Positions 8,996 to 17,906 of a stretch of DNA of 64,000 nt are shown here, in pieces; position 1 is the stretch's first letter, and the number at the start of each line of letters is the position of its first letter. The notes beneath the pieces are model-generated. The model saw only the letters and a program-made list of their open reading frames with translations. It did no database searches and was not told the DNA's origin. The stretch comes from Streptomyces sp. Ru73 (lineage in GTDB: Bacteria; Actinomycetota; Actinomycetes; Streptomycetales; Streptomycetaceae). Location of the stretch: the NCBI RefSeq assembly GCF_002920575.1, contig NZ_PQSQ01000004.1, positions 1 through 64,000 of the forward strand, written 5' to 3'. A program made the position numbers and the translations under genes.

Positions 8996-11056
8996 GTGCG
9001 CGCACAGAACATGAACACGGACCCTCTGCTCCAGCCCTTCCAGCTGAAACACCTCACCCTGCGCAACCGGGTGGTCAGCACGTCCCACGAACCCGCCTTC
9101 GGCGAAGACGGCCTGCCCAAGGACCGCTACCGGGCCTACCACCTCGAAAAGGCCCGCGGCGGCGTCGGCCTGACGATGATCGGCGGCTCCGCCGTCGTCT
9201 CCCCGGACAGCCCGCCCTCGTTCGGCAACCTGCTGCTGTACCGGGACGAGATCGTGCCGTGGCTGCGCAGGCTCGCCGACGACGTGCACGGCGCGGGCGC
9301 GGCCGTCATGTGCCAGGTCACCCACCTCGGACGCCGGACCAGCAACTACTCCGGTGACTGGCTGCCGGTGGTGGCCGCCTCGCCGTTGCGGGAGCCCGCG
9401 CACCGCGCGTTCCCCAAGGCCGCCGAGCCATGGGACCTCGACCGCATCGCCGCGGACTACGTCGCCGCCGCGCTGCGCTGCCGGGAGGGTGGACTGGACG
9501 GCATCGAGCTCCAGTCCTACGGCCACTTCCTCGACGGCTTCCTGTCGCCCGCGACCAACCACCGCGACGACGAATTCGGTGGCAGCCTGGAACACCGCAT
9601 GGCCTTCCCGCGCCGGGTGATCCGTGCCGTGCGCGAGGCCGTCGGCCCGGACTTCCTCGTCGGCATCCGGATGGCGCTCGACGAGGGCCTTCCCGGCGGC
9701 CTGACGTTCGACGAGGCACTGGTCGCGGCGGAGCGATTCAGCGCCGACGGCATCGACTTCATCAGCGCCATCCGCGGCACCATCGAGAGCGACGCCTCCC
9801 TGGCCAGGACGATCCCGTCCATGGGGACGCCGTCCGCGCCGTACCTGGAATTCACCGGCGAGGTGAAGCGGCGCCTGGACATCCCCGTCATGCACGCGGC
9901 CCGCATCGCGGACGTGGCCACCGCGCGGTACGCCCTGCGCGAAGGGCTGCTGGACCTCGTCGGCATGACCCGGGCGCAGATCGCCGACCCGCACCTGGTG
10001 GCGAAGGCCGCCGCCGGCCAGGAGGACCGTATCCGGCCCTGCGTCGGCGCGAGTTACTGCCTGGACGCGATCTACGACTCCGGGGACACCAAGTGCATCC
10101 ACAACCCGGCCACCGGACGGGAACTCCAGCTGCCGCACGTCATCCCTCCGGCCACCGGGCGGCGCAGGAAGGCGGTGGTCGTCGGGGGCGGTCCTGCCGG
10201 GCTCGAAGCCGCCCGTGTCCTGGGTGAACGCGGCCACGACGTCGTGCTGTTCGAGGCGAGCGACGAGCCCGGCGGCCAGGTACGGCTCGCCGCGTCGAAC
10301 CCCCGCCGCCGCGACCTCCTCGGCATCGTCGACTGGCGGGTCGCCGAGTGCAAACACCTCGGCGTCGAGCTGCGCCTGGGCACGTACGCAGAGACCCGGG
10401 ACGTGCTCGCGGCCCACCCCGACCTGGTCGTCGTCGCCACCGGCGGCATGCCCAACCGGTCCTTCCTCACCGCCGGCGAGGACCTGGTCGCCGACACCTG
10501 GGACGTGATGTCGGGCTCCCTGCGCCCGCGGAGCGGCAGCGACGTACTCGTCTACGACGACCATGGCGGCTATCCGGCGATGGACGCCGTGGAACTGCTG
10601 GCCCCGGCCGGCGCCCGGCTGCACTACGTGACACCGGAACGCATGCTGGCCCCGGACGTCGGCAGCATGAACTCCCCTGCGTATCTCAGGGCGTTCACCG
10701 CGCACGGCGTCGGCACCACCCTCGCCCAGCGGCTGCGCTCCGTGCGCCGCACCGGCGACGGACGGCTCAGCGCGACCCTCTACAGCGAGTACACCGGGAC
10801 CGAGACCGAGCGGATCGTCGACCACGTCGTGGTCGAGCACGGCACCCTGCCCAACGACGAGCTGTACACCGACCTGCTGCCCGGCTCCCGCAACCTCGGC
10901 GTGGTCGACCACCGCGCGCTGCTGGCCCACGAGGAACAGACGGTCGTACGCAACGACACGGGCCGGTACCAGCTGTTCCGCATCGGTGACGCCGTCACCA
11001 GCCGCAACATCCACGCCGCCGTCTACGACGCGCTGCGGCTGTGCCTGCCCCTCTGA
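8996..11056 (+). CDS. Flavin-dependent N-methyl amine demethylase (DgcA/StcD-like)
   Basis: A 686-residue protein of the trimethylamine-dehydrogenase/old-yellow-enzyme family. Residues 10-350 are an FMN-binding TIM barrel (QVTHLGRR, GIELQSYGHFLDGFLSP, EFGGSLEHR), and residues 390-680 are the ADP/FAD-like half (VVVGGGPAGLEAARVLGERG). The iron-sulfur region near residue 345 reads C-VGASY-C with a later C-IHNP; compared with the usual C-x2-C-x3-C-x11-C, the second cysteine is replaced by alanine, as I recall for dimethylglycine and N-methylproline demethylases. Length and context fit DgcA (dimethylglycine) or StcD/HpbA (N-methylproline). The start is at 8996; a second ATG five codons later is possible. 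Heads a three-gene operon. Confidence 0.82.
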   Translation: MRAQNMNTDPLLQPFQLKHLTLRNRVVSTSHEPAFGEDGLPKDRYRAYHLEKARGGVGLTMIGGSAVVSPDSPPSFGNLLLYRDEIVPWLRRLADDVHGAGAAVMCQVTHLGRRTSNYSGDWLPVVAASPLREPAHRAFPKAAEPWDLDRIAADYVAAALRCREGGLDGIELQSYGHFLDGFLSPATNHRDDEFGGSLEHRMAFPRRVIRAVREAVGPDFLVGIRMALDEGLPGGLTFDEALVAAERFSADGIDFISAIRGTIESDASLARTIPSMGTPSAPYLEFTGEVKRRLDIPVMHAARIADVATARYALREGLLDLVGMTRAQIADPHLVAKAAAGQEDRIRPCVGASYCLDAIYDSGDTKCIHNPATGRELQLPHVIPPATGRRRKAVVVGGGPAGLEAARVLGERGHDVVLFEASDEPGGQVRLAASNPRRRDLLGIVDWRVAECKHLGVELRLGTYAETRDVLAAHPDLVVVATGGMPNRSFLTAGEDLVADTWDVMSGSLRPRSGSDVLVYDDHGGYPAMDAVELLAPAGARLHYVTPERMLAPDVGSMNSPAYLRAFTAHGVGTTLAQRLRSVRRTGDGRLSATLYSEYTGTETERIVDHVVVEHGTLPNDELYTDLLPGSRNLGVVDHRALLAHEEQTVVRNDTGRYQLFRIGDAVTSRNIHAAVYDALRLCLPL

Positions 11057-11107
11057 CGAGCATCCGGTCCTCTGCTGAGACCTCTGACGATCCATGGGAG
11101 AGACGAG

Positions 11108-12397
11108 ATGAACGCACCAGCTCCCGTCACGACTGCCGCCGACCTCGTCGCCCGACGCACCGTCGGACAGAGCCTCGAAGCCCCCTTCTACCTCAGCGAC
11201 GAGTTCTTCCGCCTCGACATCGAAGCCGTCTTCGCGCGCAGCTGGATCTTCGCCGCCGCTGAGGCCGAACTCCCCGAGCCCGGCGACTACGTCACCGTCA
11301 CCGTCGGCCCGTACTCCGTCATCCTCGTCCGCGACGACGACGAGGAGGTACGGGCCTTCCACAACGTCTGCCGGCACCGGGGCGCACGCATCCTCGACCA
11401 GGACCGCGGCACCGTCGGCAACATCGTCTGCGGCTACCACCACTGGACGTACGGTGTGGACGGCACACTGCTGCACGCCGAGTCGCAGGCGCCCGGCTTC
11501 GACCCGTCGTGCTTCGGCCTCAAGACCGTCCACGTCCGCACCGTCGCCGGCCTCGTCTTCCTCAGCCTCGCCGAGCGGCCGCCCGCCGACTTCGACGAGG
11601 TCGCCCACCGCGTCGAGCCCTACATCGCCCCGCACGACCTGCGGCACGCGAAGGTCGCCCGGCAGATCGACCTCATCGAGCACGGCAACTGGAAGCTCAC
11701 CATGGAGAACAACCGGGAGTGCTACCACTGCACCGGCCACCCCGAACTCCAGCGCTGCTACTTCCCCCTCTACAACTTCACGGAGGAGAACGTCCCGCCG
11801 GCGCTCCGCGCGACCTACGAGCGCTTCCGGAAGGCCGAGGCGGAGGCACACGCGACGTACGAGTCGCTGGGCCTGCCGTACGCCACGATCGAAGAACTGG
11901 ACAGCCGCCCCACCGGCTTCCGCATCCAGCGTGAACCGCTCGACCTCGCCGGCGAGTCCTTCACGCACGACGGCAGGGCAGCGGTCAAGCGCCTGCTGGC
12001 CGACTTCCCCACGGCCCGCCTCGGGCGCCTCGGTTTCCACCTGCAACCCAACGCCTGGTTCCACTTCGCCGCGGACCACGCCGTCACCTTCTGCGTCGTC
12101 CCGCTGGCCGCCGACCGCACCCTCGTACGCACCACCTGGCTGGTGCACGCGGACGCCGTGGAGGGCGTCGACTACGACCTCGACACCCTGACGCACGTAT
12201 GGGCCGCCACGAACGAACAGGACGCGGCCTTCGTCGCCCGCGCCCACCGGGGCATCAGCAGCCCCGCCTACGTGCCGGGGCCCTACAGCCCGACGGAATC
12301 GCAGGTCGAGGACTTCGTCAACTGGTACATCGGCCGGCTGAAAGCACACTTGCAGTCGGACCTGCGGCCAGACCCGAAATCGCACCTGGAGAAGTGA
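11108..12397 (+). CDS. Rieske oxygenase, quaternary amine demethylase (GbcA/Stc2-like)
   Basis: A 429-residue aromatic-ring-hydroxylating-type oxygenase alpha subunit. The Rieske 2Fe-2S ligands are in NVCRHRGARIL and CGYHHWTY (residues 80-120). The mononuclear iron site follows at MENNRECYHCTGHPEL near residue 200, with an acidic residue bridging the two centres. This form is typical of GbcA (glycine betaine), Stc2 (proline betaine) and CntA relatives, which remove a methyl group as formaldehyde. The partner reductase overlaps the stop by one base (TGATG). The enzyme would feed the product to the flavin demethylase encoded just upstream. Glycine betaine and proline betaine cannot be separated by sequence alone, although the HpbD-like gene further on favours a proline betaine. 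Confidence 0.88.
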   Translation: MNAPAPVTTAADLVARRTVGQSLEAPFYLSDEFFRLDIEAVFARSWIFAAAEAELPEPGDYVTVTVGPYSVILVRDDDEEVRAFHNVCRHRGARILDQDRGTVGNIVCGYHHWTYGVDGTLLHAESQAPGFDPSCFGLKTVHVRTVAGLVFLSLAERPPADFDEVAHRVEPYIAPHDLRHAKVARQIDLIEHGNWKLTMENNRECYHCTGHPELQRCYFPLYNFTEENVPPALRATYERFRKAEAEAHATYESLGLPYATIEELDSRPTGFRIQREPLDLAGESFTHDGRAAVKRLLADFPTARLGRLGFHLQPNAWFHFAADHAVTFCVVPLAADRTLVRTTWLVHADAVEGVDYDLDTLTHVWAATNEQDAAFVARAHRGISSPAYVPGPYSPTESQVEDFVNWYIGRLKAHLQSDLRPDPKSHLEK

Positions 12398-13425
12398 TGA
12401 CGACAGCGGCCATGACGACCGGGAACCTCCCGCCCGCCTGGACCGGCGGGCTGCTGGTGTGCAAACGGGTCCACGACGTCACCGCCGACGTCCGGACCTT
12501 CGTCCTCGAACCCACCGAGCCCCGGCTGTTCCGGCACGACCCCGGCCAGTTCCTCACCCTCGTCCTCGACATCGACGGCCGCCCCGTCGAGCGCTGTTAC
12601 ACCATCTCCTCCCCGCCGACCCGCCCCGACCTCGTGGCGATCACGGTGAAACGCGTCCCGGGCGGCCTGGTCTCCCACTGGCTCCACGACCACCTGACTC
12701 CGGGCACCACCGTGCGGGCGCGGGGCCCGCTCGGCGAGTTCTCCCTCGCCCGGCATCCCGCACCGAAGTACCTCTTCCTCTCCGCGGGCAGTGGCATCAC
12801 GCCCGTGATGTCGATGACCCGGACGCTCCACGACCTGGCCCACCCCGTGGACGTGGTGTTCGTCCACAGTGCCCGCACGTTCGACGACATCATCTTCCGG
12901 CACGAACTCGACTTCCTCGCGGCCACCGCACCCCACTTCCGGGTGACCCACCTCCTCGACGACCGCGGCGAGCAACTGACCGCGGAGGTGCTCCGCGGCC
13001 TGGCCCCGGACCTCCTCGAACGCGAGGTCTTCACCTGCGGCCCCGCCGGCTACATGGAAGCGGTGCGGCACCTGCTCGCCGCGCCGGGCTTCGACCCGGC
13101 CCGGTACCACGAGGAGAGCTTCACCTTCGACGCACCGGCCGTCCCCGAGCCCGACACCGGCCAGGGCTTCAAGGTCGAGTTCACCCGCAGCGGACGCACC
13201 ATCGACTGCGACGCGCACACCCCCGTCCTGGCCGCCGCGTCCCGCGCGGGCCTCACCCTGCCGGCCTCCTGCGCCCGCGGCATGTGCGGCACCTGCAAGA
13301 CCACACTGCTCGCGGGCGCGGTCGACATGCAGCACAACGGCGGCATCCGCCCCCGCGAAATCGCCAACAACAAGATTTTGCTGTGCTGCTCGACACCGCT
13401 GGACGACCTGGTGATCGACGCCTGA
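12397..13425 (+). CDS. Ferredoxin-NAD(P)H reductase for the Rieske demethylase (GbcB-like)
   Basis: A 342-residue hybrid reductase. Residues 15-240 form an FAD/NAD(P)H-binding FNR unit (RCYTISSPPTRP for FAD, SAGSGITPVMSMTR for the nucleotide, FTCGPAGYMEAV near its end). The C-terminal 90 residues carry a 2Fe-2S ferredoxin (CARGMCGTCKTT with a later LCC). It passes electrons from NAD(P)H to the Rieske oxygenase. The ATG at 12397 shares its first base with the oxygenase's stop, so translation is coupled. A longer frame reaching back to 12199 lies within the oxygenase gene and is rejected. Confidence 0.9.
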   Translation: MTTAAMTTGNLPPAWTGGLLVCKRVHDVTADVRTFVLEPTEPRLFRHDPGQFLTLVLDIDGRPVERCYTISSPPTRPDLVAITVKRVPGGLVSHWLHDHLTPGTTVRARGPLGEFSLARHPAPKYLFLSAGSGITPVMSMTRTLHDLAHPVDVVFVHSARTFDDIIFRHELDFLAATAPHFRVTHLLDDRGEQLTAEVLRGLAPDLLEREVFTCGPAGYMEAVRHLLAAPGFDPARYHEESFTFDAPAVPEPDTGQGFKVEFTRSGRTIDCDAHTPVLAAASRAGLTLPASCARGMCGTCKTTLLAGAVDMQHNGGIRPREIANNKILLCCSTPLDDLVIDA

Positions 13426-13481
13426 ACGATGGGCGGTCCGGGGGGCCTCCCAACGTGTGACCAGGGCCACGTTTACCGGTG

Positions 13482-13498
13482 CGTTCAAAATGCGAACG
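13482..13498. promoter_or_regulatory. CGTTC-N7-GAACG operator before IclR gene
   Basis: CGTTC-AAAATGC-GAACG lies 71 bases before the second IclR gene. It overlaps a candidate promoter, TTCAAA (13484-13489) and TAGAGT (13508-13513) with an 18-base spacer, so binding would block the -35 element. The same TTC-N7-GAA form recurs near 20050, 22777, 22882 and 28946. Confidence 0.6.
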
Positions 13499-13569
13499 AG
13501 TGGTCAGTAGAGTGAGAGGCGGTCCGCTACCGCACAGTCCGTAATGATCCAGCCGCCGAAGAGGTCCCC

Positions 13570-14361
13570 ATGAGCGACGACTCCGCCGCCCCCGCAGAGC
13601 TGACCAACAAGTCCGTGGTCAAGGCGGCGCGATTGTTGCGGGAACTGGCGGCCCAGCCGCGTGGCGGTGCCACCGTGACCACGCTGGCGAAGGCCGTGGG
13701 GATCTCCCGGCCGACCGCGTTCCGGCTGCTGCTCAGCCTGGAGCAGACCGGTCTCGTGGACCGCATCGACAACAACTACGTACTCGGCTGGGAGCTGGCC
13801 CGGCTCGGCCGGTACGCGGACCCGCACTCGGGCGTGGTCCAGCGTGCGCAGCCGCTGCTGCAGGAGCTGGCGGACCACCTCAATGAGTCGGTCACCCTGT
13901 CCGTCGCCACGCCGGACGACAACCTGGAGCTGATCGCGGAGGCGTACGGCTCGCACGTCGTCGGCGTGATGAACCAGGGCATGCGCGGCCAGCACTATCC
14001 GCTGCACGCCAGCTCGACGGGGAAGGTACTCCTGGCCGAGCTGGGGCGGGAGCGGGTGACGGCGCTGCTGCCGGAGCGGCTGGAGGCGTTCACCGAGCAG
14101 ACGATCACGGACCGGACGCAGCTGCTGCGGGAGCTGGACCAGGTCCGGGAGCAGGGTTACGGGATCATCGACAACGAGCTGGAAGAAGGTCTGCTGTCGC
14201 TGTCCCGGCCGGTGCGCGACCCGGCGGGCGAGCTGATCGCGATCCTGACCGTGAACGGCCCGCGCTACCGCTTCACCCGGGACCAGATCCCCGGCACGCT
14301 GGAGCTGATGCGGACCACGGTGGAGCGGCTCGCGGCAGCCCTGTGGGACGAGACGGACTGA
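13570..14361 (+). CDS. IclR-family regulator, likely of the 14-29 kb region
   Basis: A 263-residue IclR-type regulator with a winged helix in residues 12-75 (TVTTLAKAVGISRPTAFRLLLSLE) and an effector domain containing LHASSTGKVLLAELG. The ATG at 13570 follows GAAGAGGTCCCC. Its own promoter carries CGTTC-N7-GAACG, and related dyads lie before the two operons and two MFS genes that follow, so it is the best candidate for their common regulator (inference). It has moderate similarity to the IclR protein at 8027 but is clearly a different paralogue. It is convergent with a small HTH gene on the other strand. Confidence 0.9.
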   Translation: MSDDSAAPAELTNKSVVKAARLLRELAAQPRGGATVTTLAKAVGISRPTAFRLLLSLEQTGLVDRIDNNYVLGWELARLGRYADPHSGVVQRAQPLLQELADHLNESVTLSVATPDDNLELIAEAYGSHVVGVMNQGMRGQHYPLHASSTGKVLLAELGRERVTALLPERLEAFTEQTITDRTQLLRELDQVREQGYGIIDNELEEGLLSLSRPVRDPAGELIAILTVNGPRYRFTRDQIPGTLELMRTTVERLAAALWDETD

Positions 14362-14376
14362 GCGGCACATACGGCG

Positions 14377-14664
14377 TCAGCGGATCTGCGCACCCGGTTC
14401 ACCGGGTACGTCCGAGCGCAGCCGGTGCAGACAGCGGCGGGCAAGACTGCGGCTGAGCCCGGTGCGGCGCGCCAGCTCGGCCGCGGTCAGTCTCGCCACC
14501 GCCGTCCCCGCGGCCGACAGCCCGTCCGTCCCCGCCGGCGGCCCGACCCCCGCGCGGGCCGCCTCCACGGACAGGACGGACTCGGCCCGTCGCAGGGCCC
14601 AGAGCGGGAGCCCGCCCGGTCCGGGCGCGTGAGCGCGCCGCTCCTCCAAGGGCTCGCCTCGCAC
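14377..14664 (-). CDS. Small putative HTH protein
   Basis: A 95-residue frame whose last 40 residues (AELARRTGLSRSLARRCLHRL) read as a helix-turn-helix. The GTG at 14664 is chosen because AAGGAGG lies eight bases before it; the open frame continues upstream to 14748 but through a 13-bp tandem repeat. The N-terminal half is rich in Ala, Gly and Arg without a recognised domain. It may be a stand-alone small DNA-binding protein or a fragment of a larger MarR-like or GntR-like regulator. Confidence 0.45.
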   Translation of the reverse strand: MRGEPLEERRAHAPGPGGLPLWALRRAESVLSVEAARAGVGPPAGTDGLSAAGTAVARLTAAELARRTGLSRSLARRCLHRLRSDVPGEPGAQIR

Positions 14665-14677
14665 GCGCGCCCTCCTT

Positions 14678-14730
14678 CCGTGCTCGACTGCCGTACTCGA
14701 TTTCCGTGCTCGACTTCCGGTGCTCGACGG
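14678..14730. repeat. 13-bp tandem repeat, four units
   Basis: Units CCGTGCTCGACTG, CCGTACTCGATTT, CCGTGCTCGACTT and CCGGTGCTCGACGG follow one another just upstream of the small HTH gene. It is a simple expansion and probably non-coding. Confidence 0.75.
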
Positions 14731-14791
14731 CGCTTCACCCGGGAGCACCGCGGTCCGTGCTGTGCGGCGCCGCCGGGCGGAAGCGCCGGGT

Positions 14792-14824
14792 GGGCCCCGC
14801 CGGGAGGAAGGCCCGGCGGGGCCC
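14792..14824. terminator. Strong hairpin downstream of the amine oxidase operon
   Basis: GGGCCCCGCCGGG (14792-14804) pairs perfectly with CCCGGCGGGGCCC (14812-14824) around a seven-base loop. It begins 88 bases after the minus-strand amine oxidase stop. There is no U-tract, as is common for terminators in this group. Confidence 0.75.
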
Positions 14825-14911
14825 CGTGACGTCCGCGGTGGCTGTCCCAGGTGAGCACCGCGGACGCTCCGGCCGGTCCCCTTTTACCGGCCCGGAGTCA
14901 GGTGACGCAGG

Positions 14912-16267
14912 TCAGGCGAGGCTCTCGCGGACCTGGCGGGAGACGCGGGTGGCGCTCTCGACGGCACCGTCGATGAAGCCGGCCCAGATGTTGGCGAGGT
15001 CGCCGCTCGCGAAGTGCAGCACTCCGACTGGTGCCTGGAGCGCGGCGTGGTGGCCGGTGAACTGACCGGGCCGCTGGATCAGCCAGGTTTCGCGGGAGTG
15101 CGGATCGGCCATCCAGTCGTGGCCGCCGACCTCCAGCACCTCCAGGTCGTCGCGCCACACCTTCAGCGCGGCGTCGATGGCGTCGCGGTCATTGACGTCG
15201 ATACGGGTGGCGTCGGCGCCGAAGGCGACCAGTACGGCATCGTCTTCGCCCAGGAACTCGGTGCGGACGACCGACAACGGGTGGTGCTGAGAGGAGTACG
15301 CGAAGAACGGCTTGATCGGGCCGCGCACGCGGATCCACGCCTTGGCGCCCTGGGAGGCGGTCTTCTCGCGGGCGGGGACGAGCTTTTCCTCGGGCAGGGC
15401 CGGGGTGACGTCGAGGCCGTCGAGGAGGTTCTGGCCGAGGGTGACGATCACGCGGCGGGCGCGGACGGTCCGCCCGTTGCCGTTGCCAGTGCCGTTGGGG
15501 CGTCCGTGGCCGTCGCCGTACGAGACGGTCGCCCCGTCCGCGTCGTGCGCGAGCCTCGTCACCGGTGACGACAGCCGGATGTCGACGTTGCCGGTGGACT
15601 CCGCCTCCGCCGCGACCGCCGCGACCAGGCCCTTCGTGCCCCCGGCGAGCCGGAAGATGGCGGTGGACTCGTGCATCAGATGCCAGTGGCCGGCCGCCGC
15701 TGCCGTCCAGCGCAGGGCGTTGACGAAGGAGCACTCCTCGAGCGGGGCGTTGAAGTGGCCCACCCAGGCCGCTTCGTTGGCGTTCCGCTCCGCCTCCGGC
15801 AGGTTCAGCTCGGCGAGCTTTTCCTGGACGGTCCAGGCGTCGGCCTTGGCCAGGTCGGGGTTGCGCAGCGGGTCGTCCGGGCGGGGGACCCAGGTCATGG
15901 TCTCTTCGAGGAGACGGGTCATGCCCGGGTCGATCAGGTTCATGAAGTCGTCGAGGGTGCCGCGCCGGACCTCGTCGCCGGCGAGCCAGTACGTCTCCTC
16001 GGAGCGCGGGCCCCGGGTGACCTCCAGGCCGTAGCGGTTGACCTCGGCCCAGGCGTGCGGCTGGGTCCAGTGCAGCCAGGTGCCGCCTATCTCCAGATCG
16101 CGGCCGAGGCGGTGGTCGGTCCAGGTGCGGCCGCCGAGGCGGTCCCGCGCCTCCAGGACGACGGTCCTCAGTCCCTGGCGGCCCAGCTCGCGGGCCGCGA
16201 CCAGGCCTGCGACGCCTGCTCCGACGACCGCGACGTCGACCTGCTCGTGCTGCTGTTCCGTTCCCAT
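14912..16267 (-). CDS. Flavin monoamine oxidase
   Basis: A 451-residue FAD-dependent amine oxidase of the MAO/putrescine oxidase type. The N-terminal dinucleotide fold reads VVGAGVAGLVAARELG with the LEARDRLGGRTWT block after it, and the C-terminal FAD-contact block HFASGDLANIWAGFIDGAV closes the protein. The ATG at 16267 follows GAAGGGAACC; an upstream ATG eleven codons earlier lacks such a site. A Gly/Asn-rich insertion lies near residue 255. It is the last gene of a four-gene operon with an aldehyde dehydrogenase 60 bases upstream, consistent with oxidising an amine to an aldehyde that the dehydrogenase then consumes. The amine itself is unknown. Confidence 0.88.
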   Translation of the reverse strand: MGTEQQHEQVDVAVVGAGVAGLVAARELGRQGLRTVVLEARDRLGGRTWTDHRLGRDLEIGGTWLHWTQPHAWAEVNRYGLEVTRGPRSEETYWLAGDEVRRGTLDDFMNLIDPGMTRLLEETMTWVPRPDDPLRNPDLAKADAWTVQEKLAELNLPEAERNANEAAWVGHFNAPLEECSFVNALRWTAAAAGHWHLMHESTAIFRLAGGTKGLVAAVAAEAESTGNVDIRLSSPVTRLAHDADGATVSYGDGHGRPNGTGNGNGRTVRARRVIVTLGQNLLDGLDVTPALPEEKLVPAREKTASQGAKAWIRVRGPIKPFFAYSSQHHPLSVVRTEFLGEDDAVLVAFGADATRIDVNDRDAIDAALKVWRDDLEVLEVGGHDWMADPHSRETWLIQRPGQFTGHHAALQAPVGVLHFASGDLANIWAGFIDGAVESATRVSRQVRESLA

Positions 16268-16327
16268 GGTTCCCTTCCGGGTCGTTCGGTGTGCCGTCAA
16301 TGCGTGGGCGTCCTGCTGCCCGGCTGC

Positions 16328-17821
16328 TCAGTGGGCGGCCGTCTCGGGCTTTCCGTCGATGGTGCGGACGAACCGGAGCGGGTTGTCGTCACGCAGGGCC
16401 GGCGGGAGGAGTTCCGCCGGGGCGTCCTGGTAGGCGACGGGGCGCAGAAAGCGGTCGATGGCGTACGGGCCGACCGAGGTGTGCGCCGAGGTGGCGGACG
16501 GGTACGGACCGCCGTGCTGTTGGGCGGCGGTGACAGCGACGCCGGTGGGCCAGCCGTTGAACAGCACCCGGCCCGCCTTGCGCTGCGCCAGTTCGAGCAG
16601 GCCGGCCGGCTGCTCACCGGGCGCGGTGTGGAAGGTGACGGTGAGGCTCCCCTCCAACGCCTCCAGTACCCGCGCGGCCTCGTCCTCGGTGTCGTACGGG
16701 ACGATCACGGCCGCCGGGCCGAAGCACTCCTCCAGGAGGTTGTCCGCCTCCTTGAGGAAGTGCTCGACGGAGGGGACGAGGAAGAGGCTGGGGGAGGCCT
16801 GCGGACGGCCGTCCGCGGCGGCGGTGGTGAGCGCGCCGTCGACCAGCGTACGGGTCTGCTGCGCGCCGGCCACCTCCTGGAGGCGGCGCCGGTACCCCGC
16901 CGCGATCTGCGGCGACAGCATCGGCAGCGGGTGCGCCGCCCGCGCCTGAGCCGCGATGTACTGGACGGCCTCCGGGTCACGCGGCAACAGCAGGATGCCG
17001 GGCTTGGTGCAGAACTGGCCTGCGCCCAGCGTGAAGGAGGCGACGAACCCGGAGGCGATCTCGGCGCGGCGCTCGGCGAGTGCACCCGCCGTCACAACGA
17101 CCGGGTTCACACTGCCGAGTTCACCATGGAAGGGGATGGGGCGGCGACGGGAGGCGGCGATGTCGAACAGGGCGCGGCCGCCCCGGACCGAGCCGGTGAA
17201 GGCGGCGGCCTGTACGCGCTCGTCGCGCAGCACGGTTACGCCCGCCTCGCGGCCGGTGAACATCCCGAAGGTGCCCAGCGGCGCCCCCGCCTCGGCGAGC
17301 GCCTCGCGCACCAGGGTGGCCGTCGTCGCGGAGGTACGCGGGTGACCGGGGTGCGCCTTGAGCAGGACCGGGCAGCCGGCCGCGAGCGCGGAGGCGGTGT
17401 CGGTCCCGGCGACCGAGAAGGCGAAGGGGAAGTTGCCGCCGGCGAACACCTCGACCGGCCCCAGGGGGACCAGGTGGCGGCGGAGTTCGGGACGCGGCGG
17501 GGCCGCGTCGGGGTCGGCGTGATCGATGGTGACGCCGAACGGGGCGCCGGTCACGGCGTATTCGGCGTACGCGCGCAGCTGGCCGGTGGTGCGGTTGACC
17601 TCGCCGGAGAGCCGGGCACGGCCGAGTCCGGTCTCCTGGTCGGCGAGCGTCACCAGGTGATCGGCGTTCGCCTCCAGGGCGTCCGCGACGGCGGCGAGGG
17701 CCGTGGCCCGCTCGCGCGGAGTGAAGGCGGCCCAGACAGGGGCGGCCTCGGCCGCCGGCGCGAGCAGGGTTTCGAGTTCTGCTGCCGGAGTCTCGGGCTC
17801 GGCGGACTGGGGGTGGTTCAC
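16328..17821 (-). CDS. 2-oxoglutarate-semialdehyde dehydrogenase-like aldehyde dehydrogenase
   Basis: A 497-residue aldehyde dehydrogenase with N130 (oxyanion), K155 (NADP), E234 (general base, in GELGSVNP) and C271 (nucleophile, in GQFCTKPG). The GPVEVFAGGNFPFAFSVAG and LGAGQFCTKPG blocks are those of the alpha-ketoglutaric-semialdehyde dehydrogenase group (EC 1.2.1.26). That group ends hydroxyproline and pentose catabolism by making 2-oxoglutarate. With hydroxyproline-betaine-type genes nearby this is a plausible role, though other C5 semialdehydes are possible. It lies in the minus-strand operon, 85 bases after the flavin reductase gene and 60 before the amine oxidase. Confidence 0.85.
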   Translation of the reverse strand: MNHPQSAEPETPAAELETLLAPAAEAAPVWAAFTPRERATALAAVADALEANADHLVTLADQETGLGRARLSGEVNRTTGQLRAYAEYAVTGAPFGVTIDHADPDAAPPRPELRRHLVPLGPVEVFAGGNFPFAFSVAGTDTASALAAGCPVLLKAHPGHPRTSATTATLVREALAEAGAPLGTFGMFTGREAGVTVLRDERVQAAAFTGSVRGGRALFDIAASRRRPIPFHGELGSVNPVVVTAGALAERRAEIASGFVASFTLGAGQFCTKPGILLLPRDPEAVQYIAAQARAAHPLPMLSPQIAAGYRRRLQEVAGAQQTRTLVDGALTTAAADGRPQASPSLFLVPSVEHFLKEADNLLEECFGPAAVIVPYDTEDEAARVLEALEGSLTVTFHTAPGEQPAGLLELAQRKAGRVLFNGWPTGVAVTAAQQHGGPYPSATSAHTSVGPYAIDRFLRPVAYQDAPAELLPPALRDDNPLRFVRTIDGKPETAAH

Positions 17822-17906
17822 GGGAGTCCTTCGGGTATGCGGAGCCCGGGTCGGGGGAAGGCCCGGGACCTGTACGGGTGGTGCGTGGTGCGGAAACGGC
17901 AGTGGC

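Noticed and set aside
8840..12385. An 1181-codon open frame on the minus strand opposite the demethylase genes
   Set aside because: It is a GC-bias shadow of the plus-strand genes, rich in Val/Gly/Arg/Glu without any domain, while the opposite strand encodes three clear enzymes.
14678..14730. A CRISPR-like array
   Set aside because: Units are 13 bases with no spacers; it is a plain tandem repeat. No other array-like structure was found in the window.
16328..17821. Succinate-semialdehyde dehydrogenase as the call for the aldehyde dehydrogenase
   Set aside because: The blocks around N130, E234 and C271 match the ketoglutarate-semialdehyde group better.
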